The notes: generated from the letters alone by a model not told the origin. 64,000 bases of DNA from SHZL01 sp963815185 (GCA_963815185.1 CAWFGC010000014.1:216574-280573), one strand, 5' to 3'; counted from the first letter of the stretch, positions 51,583-61,247 are shown. Translations and numbers: made by a program.

Positions 51583-53817
51583 TCAATAATTCCACATTTT
51601 AAATTCGTCCCCAGGGTGCAGGCTCTCCGAAACCCCGGAGGGGGTCTGGCCTTTTTTTGATTGCGCCGCTTCAAGGCTGGCCTTGTCCTTATTGGCCCGG
51701 TCGATTACATAAGCCTGAATCGCCGCGGAGTCTTCCTTGCTCAAAACCTGGCTATAGGAAACCATGCCGCGAGCACTCAAACTCCCTTGCAGCACCACCT
51801 GATCCCAGACCGGGTGCAATTTCGTGTAACGCAAATCCGGCAGTACGCCGCCGCTGATCGCGCTATTGCCATGACAGGTGCCGCAATACTGATGGTACAG
51901 GAGCTTCCCGCGCTGGACCGTTTCCGCTGATGCCTCCATCGGCGGCGGGTTTAGTTCTTTGTGCTGCACCTGCAGTGGCGGCAAGGTTTTCTCGCCGCCC
52001 AGTTTGAACACCAATACGCGGCTGACATTCTGATTGGCCGCATTGTTTAGCATGCCACCGATAATCAACGGCAAAGCGCCACCCCATCCCACCGCCACCG
52101 CAACATATTGCTCACCGTTCACGGCATAGCTGATGGGTGCCGCCATGATGCCGGTCTGGGCAAAAAACGACCAAAGCTTCTTGCCTTGATCGGCGCTGTA
52201 GGCGTTGAAAAAACCTTCCCCTGTGCCTTCGAACACCAGGTTCGCGGCGGTGGAAACAACGCCGCCATTCCAGACATCGGCGTCCTCCACCTGCCACCTC
52301 GCTTTCTGTTGCACCGGGTCCCAGGCCAGCAATCGCCCTTTCAAACTGGCCTTGATGGCACCGCGTTGTGCCTCATCTTCCGGCATGACGGTGACCAAAT
52401 CGTCGTTGCCGGTGTTGAAGCCCAGTGGCCGAAGCTGAAAGCCACTGTCCACCATATGGGGATAGCCTGTATCCATGACCGGGATATATACCAACCCGGT
52501 GTCCGGGCTGAAGCTCATGGGCTGCCAGTTATGTCCTCCAGCCGGGCCGGGCACGGAAACCCACGGCTTGGTCTGATCGTAATAGGCCGCTGGATTAATG
52601 TCGGGACGCCCGGTCTGAGGATCGACCTGCGTAGCCCAATTCATCCCGACGTATGGCTGTGCTGAAATCAATTCACCGGTCTGCCGATCCAGCACGTAGA
52701 AAAATCCATTTTTCGGCGCCTGCATAATGACCTTGCGGACGCGTCCGTCAATTTCCAGGTCGGCCAGGATCATGTGCATGGTGGCCGTGTAGTCCCAGCT
52801 ATCGCCCGGCGATGTTTGATAATGCCAGACATACTCCCCGCTATCGGGGCGCACCGCGACTATGGATGAGAGAAACAGATTGTCACCGCCTCCGGGGCTG
52901 CGCAAATACCTGCTCCAGGGCGAACCATTACCCACTCCCAGGTAGAGGAGATCCAACTCGGGGTCATAGGTCATGGAATCCCAAACCGTCCCGCCGCCAC
53001 CGACTTTCCACCACTCGCCGCCCTTCCAGGTCTTTGCGGCCATCTCCAGCGCCGGACTTTCAAAGGGCTCGTCTGGATTACCCGGCACGGTATAAAAACG
53101 CCACAGCATTTCGCCCGTTTTCGCGTCGTAGGCAGAGACAAATCCGCGTACGCCGAATTCGGCACCGCCGTTGCCGATGATGACTTTTCCTTTAACGATA
53201 CGCGGCGCACCGGTAATGGAGTAGGGCTTGTCGGTCGGTGTGGTTTGTACCGACCAGGCAACCTGCCCGTCACGCGCGTCCAATGCGATCAGTCTGCCAT
53301 CGAGTGTGCCGACATAGACCCGTCCTTGCCAAACAGCAACACCGCGGTTCACGGCATCACAACACAGATGCACCGCCCAATCCGGAGGCACCTTGGGGTC
53401 GTATTCCCACAGCAAATCTCCCGTTGTTGCATCAAGGGCAAATACGCGGCTCCAACTGCTGGTCACATACATCACCCCGTCCACGACGATGGGTGTCGCC
53501 TCGATACCCCGCTTGGTCGGAAAATCGTAAAACCAGGTCAGGCCCAGGCTGGCGATGTTGTCTGCATTGATTTGTGTCAGGGGGCTGTAGCGCTGCTCAT
53601 CGTAGGTTCTGCCGTGCACCAGCCAATTTTGCGGTTCAGTATCCGCCTGCAGGACCCGGTTGGTGTTTACCTCAGCAACAGCCCGGGTTGGCGCGGGCTC
53701 TGTGTTGGCCGTCACCCCTGCCGGCCGGCTGCAGCCCACCATCCAGATTGAAATCAAACAAAACGTAAGGCCCATCCAGATCATCTGGTTGGTGCGACCA
53801 ATCTTTGGCTTTTTCAT
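51583..53817 (-). CDS. Quinohemoprotein (PQQ, heme c) alcohol dehydrogenase
   Basis: This 744-residue protein begins with a lipobox-like signal (LISIWMVGCSRPAG). An eight-bladed PQQ propeller follows: NWLVHGRTYDEQRYSPLTQI, the adjacent cysteine pair in AVHLCCDAVNRGVAVW, GEMLWRFYTVPGNPDEPFES and TSPGDSWDYTATMHMILAD with the catalytic Asp. Two residues behind this Asp stands Thr, not Asp, which suggests calcium rather than lanthanide use. The C-terminal cytochrome c domain has the heme site YHQYCGTCHGNSAISGG and a Met in SARGMVSYSQ. It oxidises alcohols in the periplasm and feeds the electron chain. It stands next to the TonB receptor with a terminator between. Confidence 0.9.
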   Translation of the reverse strand: MKKPKIGRTNQMIWMGLTFCLISIWMVGCSRPAGVTANTEPAPTRAVAEVNTNRVLQADTEPQNWLVHGRTYDEQRYSPLTQINADNIASLGLTWFYDFPTKRGIEATPIVVDGVMYVTSSWSRVFALDATTGDLLWEYDPKVPPDWAVHLCCDAVNRGVAVWQGRVYVGTLDGRLIALDARDGQVAWSVQTTPTDKPYSITGAPRIVKGKVIIGNGGAEFGVRGFVSAYDAKTGEMLWRFYTVPGNPDEPFESPALEMAAKTWKGGEWWKVGGGGTVWDSMTYDPELDLLYLGVGNGSPWSRYLRSPGGGDNLFLSSIVAVRPDSGEYVWHYQTSPGDSWDYTATMHMILADLEIDGRVRKVIMQAPKNGFFYVLDRQTGELISAQPYVGMNWATQVDPQTGRPDINPAAYYDQTKPWVSVPGPAGGHNWQPMSFSPDTGLVYIPVMDTGYPHMVDSGFQLRPLGFNTGNDDLVTVMPEDEAQRGAIKASLKGRLLAWDPVQQKARWQVEDADVWNGGVVSTAANLVFEGTGEGFFNAYSADQGKKLWSFFAQTGIMAAPISYAVNGEQYVAVAVGWGGALPLIIGGMLNNAANQNVSRVLVFKLGGEKTLPPLQVQHKELNPPPMEASAETVQRGKLLYHQYCGTCHGNSAISGGVLPDLRYTKLHPVWDQVVLQGSLSARGMVSYSQVLSKEDSAAIQAYVIDRANKDKASLEAAQSKKGQTPSGVSESLHPGDEFKMWNY

Positions 53818-53886
53818 TGCTTGTCTCTTACCGCGGCCATGTCTGAATCAGTATAAAACTTTACGAACCCGCGCAGGGTTGTGTGC

Positions 53887-53922
53887 AAAAAAAAGGGAAT
53901 GACTTTTCAGGTCATTCCCTTT
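53887..53922 (-). terminator. Rho-independent terminator behind the TonB receptor gene
   Basis: Read on the reverse strand, the sequence has GGGAATGAC, a seven-base loop and GTCATTCCC as a perfect 9-bp stem, extended by A-T pairs, and then a run of eight T residues. It lies 28 bases behind the receptor stop and before the PQQ dehydrogenase gene on the same strand, so the two genes are probably separate units. Confidence 0.85.
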
Positions 53923-53949
53923 GAATTTACAGCATGTCTTTAAACTTGG

Positions 53950-56416
53950 CTAAAACTCATAGGTAGCGTCCAGGAACCACTGACGGCCGCGATCGAAGAT
54001 TTCGATGCTCCAGCCAAAAGCATCCTGCTGGTTACCGAAGGTGCGGTAGTGCTTGTCACCAATATTTTCAACACTGGCCGTAAGCGACAAGCCTGAATTT
54101 CTCGCATCCCAACGCAGACTCGCATTGAACAGGTCGTAACTGGGCTGAAACTGCGCCGGGTTGGGGACACCAAAACCCAGATCGGGCGCACCCAGGAACG
54201 GCGGTGCAGCCGGTGGGCCATCGTAGGGAACGTTGTTCGAGTTGGTGCCGAACTTCGATCGGTACGACCATTCCACCCGGGGTGTCAGACTTCCCATGTT
54301 ACCCATCTGGATCTCTTTCATGATTTGCAGATTCGCGTTCCAGTCAGAGATATTCTCAAACCGGCTGTCCTTGGTCAGGCCCTGCACTCCGGTGCCGACC
54401 TTGGTTCGCTTCGGGTCCAGATAACCGACACTGCCGCTAAGCAACCAGCCCTCGGCTGGCGCCAACAGTAATTCCAGTTCGAAACCCTTGATTTCTGCAT
54501 CGCCTGCGTTGGTCACAAAAGGACCGACCCGGGTGGGATCTGCCACCAATAATTGGATATCGGTATAGTCGGTATAGAAAACCGCTCCGTTCAATCTCAG
54601 GCGATCATCCAGGCCGTTGAATTTGAAACCAGCCTCATAGGAGTCCACAAATTCCGGCCCGAAATCCGGCAACGACGCTTCCGGCGGAAATATCCGTTGG
54701 GTAAAGCCGCCGCCTTTAAAGCCTTTCGAGTAGGTAACATAGGTCATCAATTCCGCGTTCCAGCGATAGGCCAGGTTGATCATCGGTGTGGTTTCTTTCG
54801 AATCTGTATTCACCCATTCGTAAGGCAAAACCCGGTCACCCACCTCGCAGGGCAATCCCGTGCCGGGGCAGGGCGGCAACGGCAGCGGCCCGGCGGGAAA
54901 AGCTTCAAAGTACTGATCCGGCAAATAACGCTTGGTGTCTTCGGTATAGCGCAAACCTGCCGTCAGAGCGAGCTTTTCAGTCAGATTGTAGGTCCCCTGT
55001 CCAAATACGGCCCAGGAATCGCTGTCAAAGAAGCCGCCGGACTGAATCCAAACCTCGGAGAACCGCACGGGGTTGATGTTTTTCCCTTTCTCTTCAAAAT
55101 AGTAAGCACCCACGATCCAGTTGAAGCGATTATCGTCTGTTTTGCCCAATAGCTGGACCTCCAGGCTGTTCTGTTTCTGGTCGAAGATATCGATCAAATA
55201 GGAAACTCTTTGCGGAGCAGCATCATTGTCATTCAAGAACTCACCGTTGAATTCGCGATGGGAGGCTATGGTCTTGAATGTGAGGTCCTTATTGATATCC
55301 CAGTCAATGGTTGCAGACCCGCCCCACGTTTTCAGGTCCGCTTGGGCCGGATCGGTACCGTAGTTCTTGGTCCCGCCTGCGGGCTGGATGTACTGACTGA
55401 TTGAAACAGCTCGGGTTGGTCTGGTTGGAGGGTTCGAAAGCAGGCCAGGAAATTAAAGGGGAACTCCGCCGTCGGGTCAAAAAATTCACCGCCCGGGACA
55501 ATGCCACCGGCTGCCAACTGCGACACGAAAGTGTTCTGGTACAGCGTCATGGACGGTGCACCGCCGGGACCAAACAGGCCTTCATTGATCGGCAGTATGC
55601 CGGTCAACACCAGCGGCGGGCCATTTTCGTTGTCCTTCGAGTAGTCGAAGGAAAAAGTCACCTCCACATCCTCATTGACCAGCCAGAGCGCGGTCAGGCG
55701 GCCGGCGATGGTGTTGTCATTACCCAGATCCTTGCCGTCAAAAACACGATGAACGTAACCGTCCTGTTTGAAAGAGGCCACGGTAAGGCGGGTCAGAAAA
55801 GACTCACTGAGCGGTATGTTCAGGGTGGCGTTGACATTGAAGCGGTTGTCGGTGCCCACTTTGACCCCAACTTTTCCGCCAAATACATCGGTCGGGCGCT
55901 TGGTGGTCAGGCTGACCGCGCCACCGATCGTGTTTTTGCCAAACAGGGTTCCTTGCGGACCGCGCAAGACTTCAACCCGCCCTACGTCAATCAGGTCGAG
56001 TACGGCACCCACCGAACGGCCCAGATAAACACCATCCACATAAATACCCACGCCCGGGTCAATGACCGGCACGAAGTCATTCTGGCCAATACCCCGGATA
56101 TAAACCGCGGCATTGGTCACGCCGCTGTTGCTGGGAGAACGTTTCAAAACCAGGTTCGGTGCAAAATCATCCAAACGCGACAAATCTGTGACCCCCCTGA
56201 TTTCCAATCCTTCCCCGGTGAATGCCGATATTGCGATCGGCGTATCTTGCAAACTTTCCTCACGTTTGCGCGCGGTGACGACGATTTCTTCCATGCCCAG
56301 TCCCGGCTTTTCATCGGCCGCATATACCGGACTGCTTCCCGCCAACACCCCTGCCACCCCCAGCACATGCGGCAGCCAGTTCACACTTTCGATTTCTTAT
56401 ACAGATCATTTAGCAT
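53950..56416 (-). pseudogene. TonB-dependent receptor broken by two frameshifts
   Basis: The ATG at 56416 has an excellent ribosome site (GGAGGAG, seven bases ahead) and begins MLNDLYKKSKV, then meets a stop. One missing base there would join it to NWLPHVLGVAGVLAGSSPVY, a normal signal peptide. The plug has EEIVVTARKREESLQDTPIA, AAVYIRGIGQNDFVPVIDPG and RVEVLRGPQGTLFGKNTIGG. Near 55397 the frame changes again (again one base missing) from PDQPELFQS to QYIQPAGGTKNYGTDPAQAD. The barrel ends DRGRQWFLDATYEF at 53950. The repaired protein would have about 820 residues. The barrel looks intact, so recent decay or sequence errors are likely. The receptor is possibly linked to the neighbouring dehydrogenase or nitrilase genes. 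Confidence 0.85.
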
Positions 56417-56692
56417 TTGTAATCTCCTCCAAGTGACCCTGCCAAGTTCTTAGATAAAGCATCATTTGATTTTCGTCCGGATTCAACATTGAAGCGTAAT
56501 GGTTGAAGCGCCGGGTTCTTGAACGACAATTCATACCAGGTCCCCATCCAGACCGCAGCGCAATATGGCGCTGTCCGGGTGCCTGAGGCTGAATTCTATA
56601 CTTATTTGGCTCTGTTTTGTGTCAATGAGCAAACTCGTTGCGAAAAAAGTGCCGCAAGCGCTTAGCCGGTTTTGGTGGCCTGTTGCGGGACG

Positions 56693-57832
56693 CTAGTCCG
56701 ATATGCGAATTTTGCCGGCGTCCGCCAGTTCTTCAACCGCGTTTTGAGCAACCTCGCGGGAATCGGCAGCGCGCGTCAGTTCGCTGCGGTCCAGGGTGGG
56801 CTCAAAGCCCGAACGATAGGGCAGGCCGGCCTGCTCCCAACCTGCGCCACGGTTGAGCATGAGCCTGGTCACGTCGGCCCGGCCATAGTGGCCCATGGTG
56901 TCGCATATCGCTTTGAAGGCTTTGATCATCAGCGCGGGACAGTCGGCATAGATCAATCCCGAACCTTCCTTGGGGCCGACGATGGGCACACCCAACGGAC
57001 CGATGACCGCGCTGCCGCCGCGGGAATAGTCGATATTCATGCTGTCCCGGTAGGGGAAGTCTTCATCGATGTCGCTTTTTTCGATGAATGCGCAAACCGA
57101 CACCGTGAAACAGCCGGCTTCAAGTGAGTGCGCCCGCGTCACCGAGTGTCCCCAGAATGAGCCGGTGGTATCCCATTCTTCCAGGCGCGGCCCGGTATGA
57201 AGCGCAAACGCCCCGGGAAATACAGCGATATGAATGTCCTCGCCCATCGCGATCATCGCCGCGCGCAATTGGGTATTGAGGTTTTCACCACAGATCAGGC
57301 CACCGATGCGGCCGATGTCGGTATCGAATACCACCAGGTCTTCGCCGTTACCTGAACCCCAGAACGTCCGCTCGGAAAACGTCGGCAGCAATTTTCGATG
57401 GCGCCCCAACAGGCGGCCATCCCGGGAGAAGGTGAGCAGCGAGTTGTAGATCGTGTTGCTGCCGGGCCTCGGGTCGATCTCATTACAGCCCATCACGACA
57501 TGAATGCCGGCCTTGCGAGCCGCTGCGCCAATACGATCGGTTACCTGGCTGGGGGCCAGCACCGCGGCATCGAAAAACCGTTCCCGCACCGCAATCCACT
57601 GTTTGAGATCGGAATCCCAGCCCTCGGTCCAGTAGGGATACCCGGCCAGCCACACCTCGGGGAAGACAATCAGATCGGCATCATTGCGGGCTGCTTCCGC
57701 GATGGCCTCGCAGCCACGTTCCAGAGTGGCATTCAGATCCAGATACACCGGCGGTATCTGCGCGATGCAGATGCGCACCTGTTCCCTGCCGCCAAGTACG
57801 GGTTTCAGTGCACCATTTGCCTTTGCCATCAC
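56693..57832 (-). CDS. Nitrilase (second of three)
   Basis: This 379-residue nitrilase has E59 in LIVFPEVWLAGYPYWTEG, K147 in GRHRKLLPTFSERTFWGSG and C181 in GGLICGENLNTQLRAAM. The CGEN context differs from the CWEH type at 25.1 kb, so the two belong to different subgroups. The C-terminus continues behind VTRLMLNRGAGWEQAG for about 50 residues. The gene stands alone on the reverse strand and is divergent from the AraC-type regulator, which probably controls it. Nitrile hydrolysis to acid is expected; substrate unknown. Confidence 0.9.
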   Translation of the reverse strand: MMAKANGALKPVLGGREQVRICIAQIPPVYLDLNATLERGCEAIAEAARNDADLIVFPEVWLAGYPYWTEGWDSDLKQWIAVRERFFDAAVLAPSQVTDRIGAAARKAGIHVVMGCNEIDPRPGSNTIYNSLLTFSRDGRLLGRHRKLLPTFSERTFWGSGNGEDLVVFDTDIGRIGGLICGENLNTQLRAAMIAMGEDIHIAVFPGAFALHTGPRLEEWDTTGSFWGHSVTRAHSLEAGCFTVSVCAFIEKSDIDEDFPYRDSMNIDYSRGGSAVIGPLGVPIVGPKEGSGLIYADCPALMIKAFKAICDTMGHYGRADVTRLMLNRGAGWEQAGLPYRSGFEPTLDRSELTRAADSREVAQNAVEELADAGKIRISD

Positions 57833-57973
57833 CTAATTCTCCCAATCCGGCTTGAAGGGCGTAATATTATTCATATACACTGGTTTGGCTATCCATTCTG
57901 AGCACTATCCGATTACTGCAATGCCACATGATTTTGCAATGTTCTGTATTTCCCTCGGGCCAGGCTGCCCACT

Positions 57974-58984
57974 TTGGATCTCGTAACTCCTGATATTACC
58001 TGGGATTTGCGCACGACCAATGTCGATCTCGTCCGCGGCAAGATTTCGCGCCTGCTCCGACCCTTCAAGCTCACCGCTGACCCGCGAAGAACTTACGATG
58101 CACGACTGTTCGGCAGACAGTTCTCGCGCACTGGAATTGCCATCATCGATTACGGTCAGGAAGTCGATGTAGAAGCGGACCCGATGCAGTCATTTTCCCT
58201 GATACAGATCCCGATCAGGGGCAGTTTCGAGTTGCAGGGCAGGGGCAAGTCCGTCGTCGTCAGGTCCAACGAGGCCCATTTAATGGGACCGGCCACACCA
58301 TTGCGCATGCGCTGGTCACCGGACTGTCGCCTGCTGGTCTTACGTCTGGATGACTGGACCACCCGCAGGCTGGTGGCAAAATGTCGTGTGGCCGCGCCGG
58401 CGATCTGCAGTGAGGAAGACCTGGGCGCGGTGGTCGCGATAGACAAGGGGCCCGGTCTGTCTCTCTTCCGCCTGGTGTGTCTATTGCGTGACGAGGCATT
58501 GACCAATGGCTCCATATCCAGCCAACACCGGTTCGTCAGTTCCATTGAAAGCCTGTTGATTCGACTGGTGGTCCAGGCGATCGAGGCAGGCTCCCAGTCA
58601 TACATGAGGACCGACGGATATTCATCAGGTACTGATCTTGTCTCTCAGGCACAGGCTTTCATGCTGGCGAATCTGGCGCGCCAGATATCCACTGCTGAGG
58701 TTGCCGAAGCCTGTGGTGTCAGTCCGCGGACCTTGTTCAGCGGCTTTCAAAGCGCTCTGCACATGGGCCCCAAGTCCTGGCTGATTCAAAGGCGCCTGGA
58801 CAAGGTGCATGAGGCGCTCAGCCAGGAAACAGCAGCCGTCCGCACCGTGACAGAGATCGCCCTGATGTGGGGCTTCAATCACCTCGGGCGGTTTTCGAAT
58901 TCCTATCGACGCCGTTTTGGCGAGCACCCTTCGCAGACCATGCGAACGAACAAAAGACAGCTCACCGAGGGAGGCAGGCAGTGA
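57974..58984 (+). CDS. AraC/XylS-family transcriptional regulator
   Basis: This 336-residue regulator has an N-terminal AraC-binding-like domain (residues 30-170; SFSLIQIPIRGSFELQGRGK, LMGPATPLRMRWSPDCRLLV). The C-terminal double helix-turn-helix starts QAQAFMLANLARQISTAEVA and ends NHLGRFSNSYRRRFGEHPSQ. The apparent start is a TTG at 57974; no earlier in-frame ATG was seen. It faces the nitrilase gene across 141 bases, and its stop overlaps the ATG of the next gene (58984). Activation of the nitrilase by its substrate is the simplest guess. Confidence 0.9.
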   Translation: MDLVTPDITWDLRTTNVDLVRGKISRLLRPFKLTADPRRTYDARLFGRQFSRTGIAIIDYGQEVDVEADPMQSFSLIQIPIRGSFELQGRGKSVVVRSNEAHLMGPATPLRMRWSPDCRLLVLRLDDWTTRRLVAKCRVAAPAICSEEDLGAVVAIDKGPGLSLFRLVCLLRDEALTNGSISSQHRFVSSIESLLIRLVVQAIEAGSQSYMRTDGYSSGTDLVSQAQAFMLANLARQISTAEVAEACGVSPRTLFSGFQSALHMGPKSWLIQRRLDKVHEALSQETAAVRTVTEIALMWGFNHLGRFSNSYRRRFGEHPSQTMRTNKRQLTEGGRQ

Positions 58985-59667
58985 TGGCGACTCTCGCGCC
59001 AAATACCGAACTCGGAGGATTTTCCCAACCGCTCGCCAACGTGATTCTGGACGCCAAAAAGAGTGGGTTCAAGAGTGCAGATGCGGCCCGTGTACGCGAG
59101 TTGCGCGACTACCTGAACGCGGATTTGTCCGGACTTTATCTGCTCGACGAACGTTTGCGGCCCAATGCCACCCTGGCTTCGCGCCCCGCGCGGGGTTTCC
59201 TCAAGGGGTATGAGCGCTTCAGAAACCGCGATCCAATCTTTCTTCAACTTTTAAGGCACCGTCGGGCCATGGACGGGGTTTCATTGTTGGGTTTTGAGGG
59301 CTGGATGCGCCATCCGTTGGCGCGATTCATGAAAAACTGGAACCTTCAATACAGCTTGCAGGGTGCGATCTGGAACGAGGGCCGCATGATCGCCACTTTG
59401 AATTTTGCCCGTGAGGAAAAGTATGGGCCGTTCGCGCCAAAGGATGTTGCCGATCTGGAAACGCTGTGTCAGTTGATTTCACGCCAACTGTTCATGGCGC
59501 GGGGTGCGGTTTCACCGCATGACGATGAGCGGAAAAACATCCATTTTTCCGCGGCCGGAAAAGGCCAGGGCATCAATTGTATTGTTTCCGATGCTGAAGG
59601 AGGCGACCGTGAGCACGGATGTCGTTCCGGCCATGATCCATCCCTGCCTGACGCTGGACGATCTTGA
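58984..59667 (+). CDS. GAF-like sensor protein
   Basis: This 227-residue protein starts at the ATG at 58984, sharing the ATGA with the AraC stop. Residues 10-170 look like a GAF-type domain (LRDYLNADLSGLYLLDERLR, GYERFRNRDPIFLQLLRHRR, NLQYSLQGAIWNEGRMIATL, NFAREEKYGPFAPKDVADLE). The last 50 residues have an odd composition and overlap the next gene in another frame. It may be a separate sensor, or the front half of a GAF-LuxR protein split by a frameshift. Confidence 0.65.
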   Translation: MATLAPNTELGGFSQPLANVILDAKKSGFKSADAARVRELRDYLNADLSGLYLLDERLRPNATLASRPARGFLKGYERFRNRDPIFLQLLRHRRAMDGVSLLGFEGWMRHPLARFMKNWNLQYSLQGAIWNEGRMIATLNFAREEKYGPFAPKDVADLETLCQLISRQLFMARGAVSPHDDERKNIHFSAAGKGQGINCIVSDAEGGDREHGCRSGHDPSLPDAGRS

Positions 59668-60037
59668 GCGGAGCATCGCCTATTCGATCAAACTATTGCG
59701 CTCGCAGGGATTGCATTCGGTAGAGCGGGAAATTCTTGATAACCGCACTGTGATCGCGAAACTATGCACATTCTGCATCGCCGGCAGTGACAATTTTATG
59801 ACGGTTGTAGTGCGCTTGGCGCAATCGAGCGGTGTTCGGATCGATCCGCTGGCGGGTCTGGGGCCACGCATCCGCTCGGTACTTGAACTGGTGGTCAGGG
59901 GCTACAGCAATAAGCTGATCGCCCGTGAACTGGATATTTCCGAGAACACGGTCAAAGACCATTTGCGGCGGCTCTACAGTCACTTCGGTGTGAACAGCCG
60001 CACGGAACTGACCTGGATTCTGCACGGCCAGGTCTGA
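59609..60037 (+). CDS. LuxR-type helix-turn-helix regulator
   Basis: The C-terminal 65 residues are a LuxR domain (GLGPRIRSVLELVVRGYSNK, LIARELDISENTVKDHLRRL, YSHFGVNSRTELTWIL). About 75 helical residues come before. I chose the GTG at 59609, because GAAGGAGG lies just ahead; this gives 142 residues. The frame is open from 59504. The gene overlaps the GAF gene by 59 bases. With the GAF protein it resembles a two-piece form of GAF-LuxR regulators. Its 3' end overlaps the end of the third nitrilase gene on the other strand by about 86 bases. Confidence 0.7.
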   Translation: MSTDVVPAMIHPCLTLDDLERSIAYSIKLLRSQGLHSVEREILDNRTVIAKLCTFCIAGSDNFMTVVVRLAQSSGVRIDPLAGLGPRIRSVLELVVRGYSNKLIARELDISENTVKDHLRRLYSHFGVNSRTELTWILHGQV

Positions 60038-61148
60038 CGTCTTCAGTGGCTGTTACAGGCCAGTCCTCCATGTAAGCCGGCTTCTTCCAGATGCCTCGTT
60101 CATGCATGCGGTCTGCAGCGGCGCGGAAAAGCTTGTCGTTCTCGGCATGTTTGAGCGGGGGTTTGAGCAGGCAGGCATTGGCCTCATACGATGGCTGGTC
60201 GTATATCATGCGGAACTGCTCGGTGCGCAGATCCTTGAGCCAGTTGCCCCACAGTGATCGCGCGCGATATTGGCGCAATGCTTCGATGTCGATAATGCCA
60301 CCGGCATAGGATGCTGTCCCGCCCGCCTCGTGACAGGAAATCATCTGTCCCTGATAGCCCACGATCATGGATTTGCCGCCAAAGGTATCCAATGCAAATT
60401 TGGTATCCGGCGTCGGGTAATAGGACGCCGGGTTGGGGGCAATGACGTAGGCGGTATTGTCCAGAGCCCGCGCCCTGTTCTGGATTTCCCATAGGCCGTT
60501 GGCGACGTAAGGCTCAGGATAGCTCGGGCGGTAAATGATTTCGACGCCGTTCATTGCCAGACCGCGGGCAGTTTCAGGATAACTGCCTTCCATGCAGATC
60601 ACGCAGCCAAGCCGTCCGATTTCGGTGTCGACCACGGGATAGAAGGCATCCAGACCCGTACCGTAAAGCTCGATCCATTTATCCCATACGTCATGCGGAA
60701 CGGTTGAATGTTCCCGCGCAAAAACCTGGACCTTGTAATGAGTATGGATTACTTCGCCTTGCGGATCGATGATAAAGGCGGCATTGAAGAAGCGCTTGGG
60801 AAATTCCGGGTGGCGGACTTTTGCCTGGGCAATGATGTAGGTATTGCATTCCGCGGCAAGTTTCCCCAACGCTTGTGTTTCCGGTCCTGGAATATCAATC
60901 GCCATGTGCTCAACATAGTATTCATGATCCCAGTCGAAGATTTCGTCGGTAAATCCCTGCAGGGCTCCTTCGGGGATGGCCAATAGGCGCACCGGAAGGT
61001 CGATGTCGCTCAACCATATGGCTGCATATGACAATTCAGCAATATGCTCGATGTTGACGTTGATGTCCTCACGTTTATGCGCGCCGCGCATAACCGGCTG
61101 CAATGCCAGCGCCATGTATTGCTCAATGGGTTTTTTCGTCTTCATCAT
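59952..61148 (-). CDS. Nitrilase-superfamily amidase/nitrilase (third of three)
   Basis: The start MMKTKKPIEQYMALALQPVM at 61148 has GAGGAG five bases ahead and is chosen over an open frame reaching 61244. The catalytic residues are E60 in RLLAIPEGALQGFTDE, K139 in THYKVQVFAREHSTVP and C185 in GCVICMEGSYPETARGLA. The MEGSYPE context resembles amidase-like rather than classic nitrilase subgroups. The protein is 398 residues as read. The last 35 residues (TATEDVRPGRAESRSVPCGC and on) are unlike the family, overlap the LuxR gene and start at a repeat arm, so the natural end may be near 60046. It lies about 100 bases behind the VOC gene and may share a transcript with it. Confidence 0.8.
   Translation of the reverse strand: MMKTKKPIEQYMALALQPVMRGAHKREDINVNIEHIAELSYAAIWLSDIDLPVRLLAIPEGALQGFTDEIFDWDHEYYVEHMAIDIPGPETQALGKLAAECNTYIIAQAKVRHPEFPKRFFNAAFIIDPQGEVIHTHYKVQVFAREHSTVPHDVWDKWIELYGTGLDAFYPVVDTEIGRLGCVICMEGSYPETARGLAMNGVEIIYRPSYPEPYVANGLWEIQNRARALDNTAYVIAPNPASYYPTPDTKFALDTFGGKSMIVGYQGQMISCHEAGGTASYAGGIIDIEALRQYRARSLWGNWLKDLRTEQFRMIYDQPSYEANACLLKPPLKHAENDKLFRAAADRMHERGIWKKPAYMEDWPVTATEDVRPGRAESRSVPCGCSHRSDCRAAANGL
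60047..60062. repeat. Solitary arm of the 167-bp palindromic element
   Basis: TGGCTGTTACAGGCCA is identical to the outer part of the terminal inverted repeat of the element at 63017-63183. It lies in the last codons of the third nitrilase gene. No partner arm was found within a few hundred bases. Confidence 0.55.
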
Positions 61149-61247
61149 TTTGCTCCTCGCGCATTCAATATAACTATCCGGAACGCTACATAATTTCATC
61201 GGGCTGCCGCAACCACCCATATGGGCGGTTGCAGAGCCGGGCAATAG

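Noticed and set aside
55401..56453. Forward open frame (350 codons) opposite the TonB receptor
   Set aside because: Antisense to the receptor plug domain; it has no homologous pattern.
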